Shown: positions 45,719 through 54,129 of the stretch, piece after piece
Layout: each line of letters opens with the position of its first letter
Numbering within the stretch: position 1 is the stretch's first letter
Assembly (NCBI RefSeq): GCF_003097655.1
Contig: NZ_QCZH01000014.1
Coordinates: 28,034 to 92,033 of the forward strand
DNA from: Flavobacterium laiguense
Lineage (GTDB): Bacteria > Bacteroidota > Bacteroidia > Flavobacteriales > Flavobacteriaceae
Length of the DNA stretch: 64,000 bases
Direction of reading: 5' to 3'
Position numbers and translations under genes: made by a program
Notes under the pieces: generated by a model
What the model was told of the DNA's origin: nothing
Seen by the model: the letters and a program-made list of their open reading frames with translations, nothing else
Databases searched by the model: none

Positions 45719-46510
45719 ATGACTAAAAAAAGGACCCTTGAAATTGAAAAAATCAACTTACACATTGTGAATTGGTTGAAAACATACGCAGAGAATTCAA
45801 AAGTTAATGGATTTGTAATTGGTATATCTGGAGGAGTGGATTCTGCGGTAACCTCAACACTATGTGCCCAAACCGGACTTAAAGTATTATGTGTTGAAAT
45901 GCCAATTCATCAGGCGCACAGTCATGTTACCCGTGGGCGTGAGCATATTGACCAATTAAAAAAACAATTTCCAAACGTCACTAGTGTTGAAGCAGACTTG
46001 ACATCGGTTTTTGAAGATTTTCAAAAACAGGTTCCAGAAACAAGTGATTTACACAAGCTACATTTATCACTTGCGAACACACGTTCCCGACTAAGAATGA
46101 CCACTTTATATTATTTCGCAGGCATTTACGGTCTATTGGTAGCTGGTACAGGAAACAAAGTAGAAGATTTTGGCGTTGGATTTTTTACTAAATATGGAGA
46201 TGGCGGTGTTGATTTGAGTCCAATTGCAGACTTAATGAAATCCGAAGTATATGCCTTAGGCAGCTATTTAAAAGTTCCAGATTCTATTTTAACAGCAGCC
46301 CCTACTGATGGGTTATTTGGGGATGAGCGAACAGATGAAGACCAAATAGGAGCAAGTTACAACGAATTAGAGTGGGCAATGACCATAGAAGAGGAAAAAA
46401 CAGCTTCAAATTCATTTTCAGAAAGAGAGCTAGAAGTGTTAAAAATTTACAAAAAACTCAACAAAAACAACCAACATAAGATGATTCCTATACCTGTCTG
46501 CACTTTTTAA
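45719..46510 (+). CDS. nadE: NAD+ synthetase (ammonia-dependent)
   Basis: NadE converts nicotinate adenine dinucleotide to NAD+, using ATP. The 263-residue length marks the short ammonia-dependent form without a glutaminase domain. The ATP-pyrophosphatase P-loop SGGVDSA is at residues 37-43. The substrate sites TGNKVEDFGVGFFTKYGDGG and PTDGLFGDERTDEDQIG are intact. The upstream spacer to gldB and its neighbourhood are conserved in flavobacteria. Confidence 0.96.
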   Translation: MTKKRTLEIEKINLHIVNWLKTYAENSKVNGFVIGISGGVDSAVTSTLCAQTGLKVLCVEMPIHQAHSHVTRGREHIDQLKKQFPNVTSVEADLTSVFEDFQKQVPETSDLHKLHLSLANTRSRLRMTTLYYFAGIYGLLVAGTGNKVEDFGVGFFTKYGDGGVDLSPIADLMKSEVYALGSYLKVPDSILTAAPTDGLFGDERTDEDQIGASYNELEWAMTIEEEKTASNSFSERELEVLKIYKKLNKNNQHKMIPIPVCTF

Positions 46511-46602
46511 TTATGAAAAAAATAATTTGTCCGAAAAATTAGACTTATTCATTTTTTTTTCATAATTTTATAGCTTCATAAACAATCCTAAAAATAAATA
46601 CC

Positions 46603-47232
46603 ATGATCAAAGTTTGTTTAGCAGATAACTATCCTGTAGTACATTTTGGAATCAAATCGTACTTTAAAGACCATGCGGACATTTCCATCGTTGCAAACGT
46701 AGGAAATTTTCCAATGGTGAAAGACATCCTTCTTACGAAGGAAATCGATGTTTTAGTTTTGGACTTAGAACTCGAAGGATTATCTAGCATTTTCGAAGTC
46801 AAATCGATTTTGAAAAACTTTCCAAAAACAAAAATTATTTTTTACAGCGGTCTTTCAGAACAGATTTACGCCCCAAATGCCATTAAAGCAGGGGTTTCTG
46901 GATTTGTTCACAAAACTGAAAAGCTTGAAACTTTAGGTCAATCGATCATTAAAGTGAACCAAGGAAAAATAATCATGAATGAAACAGTCATGAAAAACAT
47001 TGCTTTAATAGCGAAACAAAGCAAAAGCGAACGTTTGTACAGAAAACTGTCAAACCGTGAAGTTGAAGTTTTGCGTTATTTAAGTGATGGTAAGAAAAAT
47101 CATGAAATCGCTGAGATATTAACACTCAACGAAAAAACAATCAGTACTTACAAGTTACGATTGTTAACTAAATTAAACGTTACAAATCTAGTAGATTTAG
47201 TAAACAAAGCTAAAACTTTAGAAATCGTTTAA
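46603..47232 (+). CDS. NarL/FixJ-type response regulator
   Basis: A 209-residue regulator. The receiver domain has Asp8 in the acidic pocket, phospho-acceptor Asp54 (VLVLDLELEGL), the T/S-type FYSGLS and the K in GFVHKTEKLE. The C-terminal LuxR helix-turn-helix is LSNREVEVLRYLSDGKKNHEIAEIL with TISTYKLRLLTKL. No histidine kinase gene is adjacent; orphan regulators of this type often answer distant hybrid kinases. Its end overlaps the convergent dnaG end by 4 bases, with no terminator between. Confidence 0.93.
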   Translation: MIKVCLADNYPVVHFGIKSYFKDHADISIVANVGNFPMVKDILLTKEIDVLVLDLELEGLSSIFEVKSILKNFPKTKIIFYSGLSEQIYAPNAIKAGVSGFVHKTEKLETLGQSIIKVNQGKIIMNETVMKNIALIAKQSKSERLYRKLSNREVEVLRYLSDGKKNHEIAEILTLNEKTISTYKLRLLTKLNVTNLVDLVNKAKTLEIV

Positions 47233-49205
47233 CTGTAACGCGACATTACTCTTCCTAATTTTTTCGAAAACGAATTAATTAGCTTGTAGTAATCCATCGC
47301 CATTGACATCGACTCTGTATTATCTGAACCTGGTTCATTTGATACAGAGTTTTTTAATTCATCAATAATTTTGTCGACTAAATACCAACGCATCGTAAGT
47401 ATAGTTTCAGAGACATACTGACCAATGGTTTCGCTTTTAGTTTTAGGAATAATGTTTTGCCCCTCCCAATTATGCAAGACAACTCTTTCATCTTCCATGA
47501 GAATATCTGTTACTTCTTGAGCAAAATCAGAATTCAAATGCATTAAATATTTTTCAATTTCTAAATTTTCATTTTGAAGAAAATACTGAATTAAGTCATT
47601 AAAAATATCTCTAAATAAAGGGTTCGCCAATTCTACCTCATCTTCCTGCAAACTCAAATACACCCTTTGATATACTTTGTACTCCTTTCTCTCTATTACA
47701 TTTTCAATTTCTCCATCTTCGTTGGTTTTCAAAAATACATCTTCAAACTCTTCCGTTTTATTTCCGTATAACAATAGAATTTCAATTATTTTGCGTTCCA
47801 AACGATAGAGCACATCCACTTTTGCCCCTTGAACTGGGCTTTCATTTTTTACAACTTCAAAAGCCTTTTGATCTTGCTTTACTTTTTTTCCAACCTCGGT
47901 TATATCTTTTTGAACCAGCTGAGCCAAAGTACTCGTCAAGACTTGCTCCGAAATATCCATAATTCTTGAACATTCCTGAATATAAATTTCGCGTTGAATT
48001 CTATCCGGTATTTTTGAAATACTAGTCACCATATCCCGAATCAAATCCGCTTTTTTGACAGGATCATTCTTGGCATCATTCATCAAAAGAGACGCTTTGA
48101 ACTGTATAAAATCCTTCGCATTCGTATCCAAATAAGCCACCAAATCATCATAGGACGTTTTTCGAGCAAAACTATCAGGATCCTCTCCATCAGGAAAAGC
48201 ACATACTTTTACATTCATCCCTTCCTCCAGAATCAAGTCAATTCCACGAACAGAAGCACGAAGCCCTGCAGCATCGCCATCAAAAAGCACAGTGATATTT
48301 TTTGTCAGCCTATTGATTAATCGTATTTGATCCGGCGTAAGTGCAGTACCTGATGAAGCTACCACATTCTCGATTCCCGCTTGATTAAACTGAATAACAT
48401 CAGTATACCCTTCAACCAAAAAACAATTATTTAATTTCGCTATCGATTGTTTGGCCTGAAAAATACCATACAGCACTTTACTTTTATGGTAAATATCACT
48501 CTCCGGTGAGTTTAAGTATTTGGCTGATTTTTTATCATTCGTCAAAATTCGACCTCCAAAACCAAGCACTCTTCCCGACATACTCTGTATAGGAAACATT
48601 ACCCTGCTTTTGAATCGGTCAAATGGTCGATCTTCTCTAGCAATGGTCAAACCGGTACTTTCAAGAAATTCCATTTTATATCCTTTCCCTAATGCTTCCT
48701 TTGTAAAAGCATCCCACGTTTCCGGAGAATATCCCAACGAAAATTTCTTGATGGTATCGCTAGTAAAACCACGTTCTTTAAAATACGAAAGCCCAATGGC
48801 TTTGCCTTCTTCGGAGTTCAAAAGAATGTCGTGAAAATATTTCTTGGCAAATTCAGAAACTAAATACATACTTTCGCGAACGTCAGTATTTAATTTATCC
48901 TCGTCCGATTGTTCCGTTTCCTCAATCTCTATATTGTATTTTTTGGCCAAAAACCGAATCGCTTCCGGATAGGTGAAATGCGAGTGTTCCATCAGGAAAG
49001 CCACTGAGTTACCCCCTTTACCCGAACTAAAATCTTTCCAAATTCCTTTTGCTGGAGAAACCATGAAAGAGGGAGAGCGCTCATCCGAGAATGGACTCAA
49101 CCCTTTGAAATTACTTCCTGCTCTTTTTAAATGTACAAAATCTCCAATAACCTCCTCTACTCGAGCAGTTTCAAAAACAGTATCTATGGTTGCTTGTGAT
49201 ATCAA
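47229..49205 (-). CDS. dnaG: DNA primase DnaG with zinc ligands replaced
   Basis: DnaG lays RNA primers at the replication fork. The 658-residue protein has the N-terminal CHC2-like fold, the TOPRIM catalytic core (LVEGYTDVIQFNQAG, then VASSGTALTPDQ and LFDGDAAGLRA, with the acidic metal residues) and a C-terminal helicase-interaction region. The zinc site is degenerate: the E. coli ligands C40, H43, C61 and C64 align to Ser37, Ser40, Asp58 and Ser61 (GLSPFSDERSPSF, then IWKDFSSGKGG). The core looks intact, so this is a working primase with a zinc-independent version of the domain. Confidence 0.94.
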   Translation of the reverse strand: MISQATIDTVFETARVEEVIGDFVHLKRAGSNFKGLSPFSDERSPSFMVSPAKGIWKDFSSGKGGNSVAFLMEHSHFTYPEAIRFLAKKYNIEIEETEQSDEDKLNTDVRESMYLVSEFAKKYFHDILLNSEEGKAIGLSYFKERGFTSDTIKKFSLGYSPETWDAFTKEALGKGYKMEFLESTGLTIAREDRPFDRFKSRVMFPIQSMSGRVLGFGGRILTNDKKSAKYLNSPESDIYHKSKVLYGIFQAKQSIAKLNNCFLVEGYTDVIQFNQAGIENVVASSGTALTPDQIRLINRLTKNITVLFDGDAAGLRASVRGIDLILEEGMNVKVCAFPDGEDPDSFARKTSYDDLVAYLDTNAKDFIQFKASLLMNDAKNDPVKKADLIRDMVTSISKIPDRIQREIYIQECSRIMDISEQVLTSTLAQLVQKDITEVGKKVKQDQKAFEVVKNESPVQGAKVDVLYRLERKIIEILLLYGNKTEEFEDVFLKTNEDGEIENVIERKEYKVYQRVYLSLQEDEVELANPLFRDIFNDLIQYFLQNENLEIEKYLMHLNSDFAQEVTDILMEDERVVLHNWEGQNIIPKTKSETIGQYVSETILTMRWYLVDKIIDELKNSVSNEPGSDNTESMSMAMDYYKLINSFSKKLGRVMSRYS

Positions 49206-49254
49206 AACGTATGAGAATATTTAGTTGTAAAAGGCTCGAAAATTCGAGCGAATA

Positions 49255-49286
49255 CAAAAATACACAAATCAAACTTTATAATTCAA
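49255..49286 (-). promoter_or_regulatory. Promoter of dnaG
   Basis: The minus strand reads TTG (49286-49284), 21 bases and TATTTTTG (49262-49255), an exact Bacteroidetes promoter. Directly at the predicted RNA start lies the palindrome GCTCGAA-aa-TTCGAGC (49234-49249), so the dnaG leader would begin with a hairpin. Confidence 0.65.
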
Positions 49287-49287
49287 A

Positions 49288-49320
49288 ATAAAAAAAGCGC
49301 TTCATCGCTGAAACACTTTT
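49288..49320 (-). terminator. Terminator after the beta-barrel gene
   Basis: On the minus strand a 12-bp stem AAAAGTGTTTCA / TGAAGCGCTTTT (two G-T pairs), with loop GCGA, runs into seven T residues, immediately before the dnaG promoter. Confidence 0.8.
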
Positions 49321-49342
49321 CAAAACAAAATACTAACTAATT

Positions 49343-50380
49343 CTAATTAAAATCAAAACGAAGTCCTAATGAAATATTGTTTTGATCCACTGGATTGTTT
49401 TCAAACAAGGGTTTCAAATCATATTTCAAATATACACTTGTTGCTCTATAACCAACATAAGTACTTAACCCGTAATTAAAATCATTTACATTATAATTTC
49501 CCTTGGTTTTTTGTTCCACACCATTCCCGCTAGCATCATCAAAACAAAGAATTTGTTTTGATTTTACTCTAAACCCAGCATATCCCCCAAATCCAACTCG
49601 CAAACTTTTATGTGTCTTAAAGTAATTAGCTTCATCCCGTATTTCTTTTTTGGTAAAATCAAATTCCAAATGCAGCGGCACCATAACATAAACGTTTCTA
49701 AATCGAGATTCGTCTAAATGAACAGAACTAGCTACTAAATCTGTTTGGGCGCCATTTTTAACAAAATAACGGCTATCGGTTGAACGGATATTGTTATACA
49801 TCAGTGACATTCCGTACTTAAAATGCAACAGATTATCTTCTTTTAAAACTCTGGTGTTATAGGTAAAACCCCATTCATAAAAGTGTGATTTCCAATATTT
49901 AAAATCAGAATGGGCTATTTGTTCATTTGTTATCAAATTATTTACCCCAAAAGCAAATACAAATTGAGAAGTGGTTCTTTTTTCACCATTAGAACGTTTT
50001 TTATTCGAAAAATAATCTTTACTAAAATGAATGGTAATGGTCTTCGAAGTATCAATGTTTTGGATTTTCCCATCCACTTTTTCTTGGACTAATACATGGA
50101 GTTCCTCTTCTAATTTAGCGACTTTGGTCTCTATTGCATTCGCTCTCGATTCTGCTAAAACTTTCTTCTTTTCGTCAGCCTCTTCGTTCGTTAATTTACC
50201 CTCCGCCAATTGTTCATTTACTGCTTCAACCTCAACTTTCAACTCTTTTTTTTCTTCTTTTACAACAGCATCTATCTTTGATGCGATCTCTTTTGCCCTA
50301 CCTTCAAACGATTCTTGACTCAACATTTTGTTGGCAATTAGACATACGAATACTACTAAGTAAATTTTAAAATTCCTCAT
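49343..50380 (-). CDS. Outer-membrane beta-barrel protein with coiled-coil N-terminal region
   Basis: A 345-residue exported protein with a signal peptide (1-21, ending MLSQ-ES). Residues ~25-105 are Glu/Lys-rich and strongly coiled-coil (KIDAVVKEEKKELKVEVEAV, KVAKLEEELHVLVQEKVDG). From ~110 onward the sequence alternates polar and aromatic residues and ends in LGLRFDFN, as in outer-membrane barrels of 8-10 strands. It is the last gene of an ECF sigma factor/membrane protein cassette. The function is unknown; the layout suggests a surface or envelope protein whose expression may be sigma-controlled. Confidence 0.75.
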   Translation of the reverse strand: MRNFKIYLVVFVCLIANKMLSQESFEGRAKEIASKIDAVVKEEKKELKVEVEAVNEQLAEGKLTNEEADEKKKVLAESRANAIETKVAKLEEELHVLVQEKVDGKIQNIDTSKTITIHFSKDYFSNKKRSNGEKRTTSQFVFAFGVNNLITNEQIAHSDFKYWKSHFYEWGFTYNTRVLKEDNLLHFKYGMSLMYNNIRSTDSRYFVKNGAQTDLVASSVHLDESRFRNVYVMVPLHLEFDFTKKEIRDEANYFKTHKSLRVGFGGYAGFRVKSKQILCFDDASGNGVEQKTKGNYNVNDFNYGLSTYVGYRATSVYLKYDLKPLFENNPVDQNNISLGLRFDFN

Positions 50381-50409
50381 GATTGTTTTTTTTTAATGTG
50401 ATTGATGAT

Positions 50410-51105
50410 TTATTTTGAATTTCGATTGCTCAAAGCCAATTTAGCTGTTCTAAATTTTTGATTAACAGTTTTAATTGCTTTTTCTCTAAAACTAAGATCT
50501 AATTCGCCATCCACTTGAGTAAGTAATTCATTCGAATTTACTTTAACATTGAATTTGACTACTCTAAGACCATTCTCCTGAGTGGCATTATCTACGGATG
50601 CTAATAGTTCGTCAACATTAACATACTTTGATTTTTGCAAAACTAATTTCTGTTCCGCTTTTTGATTGATGATTGGTATTGGATGCTCTTCAATGATACC
50701 TTTTTGTGCAACTTGAATTGCTGCATTTGATACTATACTATTAGAATCAATCTCTGATTTCATTTCTTTTGATGCTAATTTCTTTTCAACAACTTTTGTC
50801 GTTTCAACTTTCACCAAGTTCACTTTAACAGACTTTACACTTATTTCAGGAGTAATTTTTGGCTCATTAACAACTATATTATCATTATTAATGATTGCTC
50901 CTTTCTTATTTTTGTCGAAATACAAAGTGCTTATCATTAAAAATCCTAAAAAACTGGCGGCAATATACATCCATTTAAAATTGCGCTTTGGCTTTTCGGC
51001 AACAGTAAGCATAGCGTCCAATCTATCCCATGAAGCTTTTGAAGGGACAATCTCCCTAGTATTAATCTTTTCTCTAAATTGATTTTCTATGACACTATTT
51101 TTCAT
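50410..51105 (-). CDS. Single-pass membrane protein, possible anti-sigma factor
   Basis: A 231-residue protein with a cytoplasmic N-terminal ~43 residues (REKINTREIVPSKASWDRLD), one membrane helix (~44-63, WMYIAASFLGFLMISTLYF) and a long periplasmic part rich in Val, Lys and Glu with low complexity. The N-terminal text PSKASWDRLDAML is widespread in Bacteroidota proteins encoded next to ECF sigma genes. It lies 39 bases after the sigma gene and 29 bases before the barrel gene. Anti-sigma function is inferred from topology and position only. Confidence 0.7.
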   Translation of the reverse strand: MKNSVIENQFREKINTREIVPSKASWDRLDAMLTVAEKPKRNFKWMYIAASFLGFLMISTLYFDKNKKGAIINNDNIVVNEPKITPEISVKSVKVNLVKVETTKVVEKKLASKEMKSEIDSNSIVSNAAIQVAQKGIIEEHPIPIINQKAEQKLVLQKSKYVNVDELLASVDNATQENGLRVVKFNVKVNSNELLTQVDGELDLSFREKAIKTVNQKFRTAKLALSNRNSK

Positions 51106-51144
51106 GGCATTATATCTTTCTTGATTCTTAGAAATAAATGAAGG

Positions 51145-51717
51145 TTATATTGTTTGCACACAAGAATACTTCTCTTTATTTTTTAAAATACTAATTTGAC
51201 TTTTCAAAATTCTTCGGGCATGGGCAAATTGCGATTTCGAAGTACCTTCATTAATACCCAGCATACTTGCAATTTCTTTGTGTTTATACCCTTCTATGAC
51301 AAATAGATTAAAAACGATTTTATAACCATCCGGCAAACTATCGATTAAACCTTGAATATCTTCAATAGAAAACTGAATATCGGTTTCATTACCCACTTCT
51401 TCAAAACCAACGGTGTCTTCTAAAAAATGAACTTTCTTTTGAACTCTAATAAATGAAATACATTCATTAATCATCGTTCTCCGAATCCAGCCTTCAAAAC
51501 TTCCTTTGTTTTCAAATCGACTTAAGTTCACAAATACTTTCATGAAAGCGGTAATCATCACATCTTCGGCTAATTGAACGTCTTTTATGTATTGCCTACA
51601 AACACTTAACATTTTTGAGGCGTATTTAGAATAAATGCATTGTTGAGCCTGTCGGTTGTTTTTAACAGCCAATGTGATTATTTCGTTTTCTTCCTGATGT
51701 AAATTAATTACTTTCAA
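51145..51717 (-). CDS. ECF-type RNA polymerase sigma factor
   Basis: A 190-residue alternative sigma factor of the extracytoplasmic-function group. Region 2 is at ~25-95 (IYSKYASKMLSVCRQYIKD, AEDVMITAFMKVFVNL, FEGWIRRTMINECISFIR). Region 4 is at ~125-175 (GYKIVFNLFVIEGYKHKEIA, with the helix-turn-helix SMLGINEGTSKSQFAHARRIL). Translation begins at a TTG (51717) giving MKVINLHQEENEI; no nearer ATG fits. It is first in a three-gene same-strand cassette with a membrane protein and a beta-barrel protein. Confidence 0.9.
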   Translation of the reverse strand: MKVINLHQEENEIITLAVKNNRQAQQCIYSKYASKMLSVCRQYIKDVQLAEDVMITAFMKVFVNLSRFENKGSFEGWIRRTMINECISFIRVQKKVHFLEDTVGFEEVGNETDIQFSIEDIQGLIDSLPDGYKIVFNLFVIEGYKHKEIASMLGINEGTSKSQFAHARRILKSQISILKNKEKYSCVQTI

Positions 51718-51869
51718 AATCGTTTAAAAAGTGTTTCTATAACTATAGACGAGAATTAAGACAAAAAGGTTGCATGGATTTAAAATAAAAGTACAATTTA
51801 TTTAGACAAATAGTACAAGTAGCTATTTGTCAGGTGTTTAAAAAAAATGCTTTTTTTTAGACTTAGAAT

Positions 51870-52847
51870 TTACTTCTTTCTTTCAATAACGTAATTGACC
51901 ATTAAAATCAGGGCCGATTTAAATTCAGAGTCAGGATAATTATTTAAAAGCAATAATGCTTCTTGTTGAAATTCTACCATTTTATTTTCGGCATAAGCCA
52001 AACCATGATTTTCCTTTACAAAAGCAACAACTTCCTTTACTCTTTTTTTATCCTTATTGTGGTTTTTTATCGAATTAATAAGCCAACTTTTCTCTTTTGA
52101 AGTACAGGTATTGAGAACATGAATAAGCGGCAATGTCATTTTTTGCTCTTTGATGTCGATACCGGTTGGTTTACCGATCGCTTCTTCTGAATAATCGAAC
52201 AAATCATCTTTTATTTGAAAAGCCATTCCGATGAGTTCGCCAAATTTTCGCATATTCTCTACCTGAATCTCGTCATCAATAACCGATTTTGCCCCAAGAG
52301 CACAACAGGCCGCAATTAAAGTGGCTGTTTTTTTTCGGATTATTTCGTAATAAATAGCTTCGGTAATGTCTAATCTTCGGGCTTTTTCAATCTGTAGTAA
52401 CTCTCCCTCACTCATTTCACGCACCGCAACCGAAATAATTTTGAGCAAATCGAAATCTCCATTATCTATAGAAAGCAACAATCCTTTGGACAATAAATAA
52501 TCCCCAACTAGAACGGCAATTTTATTTTTCCAAAGGGCATTTATAGAGAAGAAACCTCTTCGACGATTACTGTCATCCACCACATCATCGTGAACCAAAG
52601 TTGCGGTATGAATCAATTCGATTACACAAGCACCTCGATACGTTCTCTCATCAACAACACCTTTTGAAACCATTTTCGCCATCAAGAAAACAAACATAGG
52701 TCGCATTTGCTTTCCTTTTCTATTGACGATATAATAGGTAATACGATTCAAAAGCGCCACTTTTGAAGTCATCGATTCATAGAACTTTTTTTCAAAAAGT
52801 TCCATTTCGTGTAAAATTGGCTGCTTTATTTGTGAAGTAATATTCAT
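51870..52847 (-). CDS. Polyprenyl diphosphate synthase (IspB-like)
   Basis: A 325-residue trans-prenyl transferase that extends allylic diphosphates with isopentenyl diphosphate, probably to the long side chain of menaquinone. The first aspartate-rich motif is DDVVDD (87-92) with the following SNRRRG. The second is DDLFDY (in AFQIKDDLFDYSEEAIGKP). Both are complete. The chain length cannot be set from sequence alone, but position and length fit octaprenyl or similar synthases of Bacteroidota. An exact TATATTTG box lies at 52856-52863 on its strand, just upstream. Confidence 0.92.
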   Translation of the reverse strand: MNITSQIKQPILHEMELFEKKFYESMTSKVALLNRITYYIVNRKGKQMRPMFVFLMAKMVSKGVVDERTYRGACVIELIHTATLVHDDVVDDSNRRRGFFSINALWKNKIAVLVGDYLLSKGLLLSIDNGDFDLLKIISVAVREMSEGELLQIEKARRLDITEAIYYEIIRKKTATLIAACCALGAKSVIDDEIQVENMRKFGELIGMAFQIKDDLFDYSEEAIGKPTGIDIKEQKMTLPLIHVLNTCTSKEKSWLINSIKNHNKDKKRVKEVVAFVKENHGLAYAENKMVEFQQEALLLLNNYPDSEFKSALILMVNYVIERKK

Positions 52848-53191
52848 TTAGACACCAAATATACTATTTTAAATAAAAAAAACGTTTATCAAATTACACA
52901 ACTATATTGTTTTTTTTGTGGATTTTAATTCCTACAAAACATATTTCAGTATAGCGTACTCAAAAAACACCTTGTAAAACGCAAAATTCTATGACATTAA
53001 TTTTACAAATGGTAAAAGCCATAACTTCTAATTTTTATCAAGCCTAAAACAAGTGCTTTATTTACAAAAAAGCAGCACACCAACTGACTTAAAAACACTT
53101 ATACTTTAAAAAACAAAAAAAACAATCTCACTTGAGGTTAAACCTTTTCCAAATTTAAACATCAAACAGAAAACCTAAAAACCATTTTATT
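52848..53191. other. AT-rich divergent intergenic region
   Basis: 344 bases lie between the divergent polyprenyl synthase and lipoprotein genes. The minus strand has TATATTTG at 52863-52856, a likely -7 box for the synthase. No convincing -33/-7 pair was found for the lipoprotein. No frame, RNA or repeat was recognised in the rest. Confidence 0.5.
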
Positions 53192-54049
53192 ATGAAAACA
53201 AAAAAATTATTTATTGGCTCATTTATGGCGATAGCCTTTTTTATTAGCTGCGAATCAAATGACAAAGATCAAAATTCAACAGCAACTACCGCTTCAGAAC
53301 AAGTTGCAATTGATTCAAAAATTGATGCTTCAATTGAAGATCTGTCTAATATTGCAGAAGACCAATTTTCGATGAAACAAAGTATGACCAGTAAGTCTAC
53401 AGAAACCATAAAAAGCATGCTACCTGCTTGCGCTATAGTATCGTGGACTTTAAAGGATGGTATTTTTACAGGAACAATTGATTTTGGGACAGAAGGCTGT
53501 ACTCTTGAAAACGGAAATGTTTTAAAAGGCAAAATAACCATTACTTTCTCTGGTAATTTCACAACTGCCGAGCAAACCATTACCTATAGTTTTGATGCAT
53601 TTTACCATAACGGCAAAAAAATTCAAGGCAGCAAAACCATTACCAGATCACTTAAAAGTACTGAGCTACTAGCTGCTGTACATCCCGTATTTACATGTAC
53701 CATCGATATTACCGTAACTTTTGAAGACGGATCCGTTTATACTAGAACAGGAAATAGAGTGAAAGAAATGGTGGAAGGCTACGATACCAAAGGCATTTGG
53801 AGCGACAATGTTTTCCTTGTTACAGGAAGCGGTGCTACAACCATGCCAAATGGCAACAATTGGTCTAGCATTATTAAAACCCCTCTGCGTTTTGTAATGG
53901 CTTGCAAAAAACCATTCCCTGTTTCGGGTACTGTACTGAAAACCAAAAATGATGTTGAAATTTTGGTAGATTTTGGAACTGGAGAATGTGACAATGTCGC
54001 TACTGTAACCACTGGAGGTATTACTACTACAATAGAATTAAAGAAATAG
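53192..54049 (+). CDS. Exported lipoprotein, hypothetical
   Basis: A 285-residue protein with a signal peptide and lipobox FFISC (Cys20), then a Ser/Thr/Asp-rich stretch (~25-75). The remainder is beta-strand-rich with repeated Thr- and Gly-containing strands (GIFTGTIDFGTEGCTL, GKITITFSGNFT, then CTIDITVTFEDGSVYTRTG). The motif DFGTGEC near the end echoes DFGTEGC earlier, suggesting an internally repeated domain. No family was recognised and the function is unknown. It is a single-gene unit with a strong shared terminator. Confidence 0.75.
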   Translation: MKTKKLFIGSFMAIAFFISCESNDKDQNSTATTASEQVAIDSKIDASIEDLSNIAEDQFSMKQSMTSKSTETIKSMLPACAIVSWTLKDGIFTGTIDFGTEGCTLENGNVLKGKITITFSGNFTTAEQTITYSFDAFYHNGKKIQGSKTITRSLKSTELLAAVHPVFTCTIDITVTFEDGSVYTRTGNRVKEMVEGYDTKGIWSDNVFLVTGSGATTMPNGNNWSSIIKTPLRFVMACKKPFPVSGTVLKTKNDVEILVDFGTGECDNVATVTTGGITTTIELKK

Positions 54050-54066
54050 AAGGTTTATTATAAAAC

Positions 54067-54110
54067 AGAAAGCCTTAAAAAGTAACTCACACTACTTTTT
54101 AAGGCTTTCT
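54067..54110. terminator. Bidirectional terminator between the lipoprotein gene and rlmN
   Basis: A perfect 18-bp stem (54067-54084 with 54093-54110, AGAAAGCCTTAAAAAGTA) around an 8-base loop, T-rich outside on both strands. Confidence 0.9.
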
Positions 54111-54129
54111 TATTTGTACACTTTTAAAT

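Noticed and set aside
47229..49205. dnaG as a pseudogene because its zinc ligands are missing
   Set aside because: The frame is full length, the TOPRIM acidic residues are intact, and the domain around the lost ligands is conserved in pattern.
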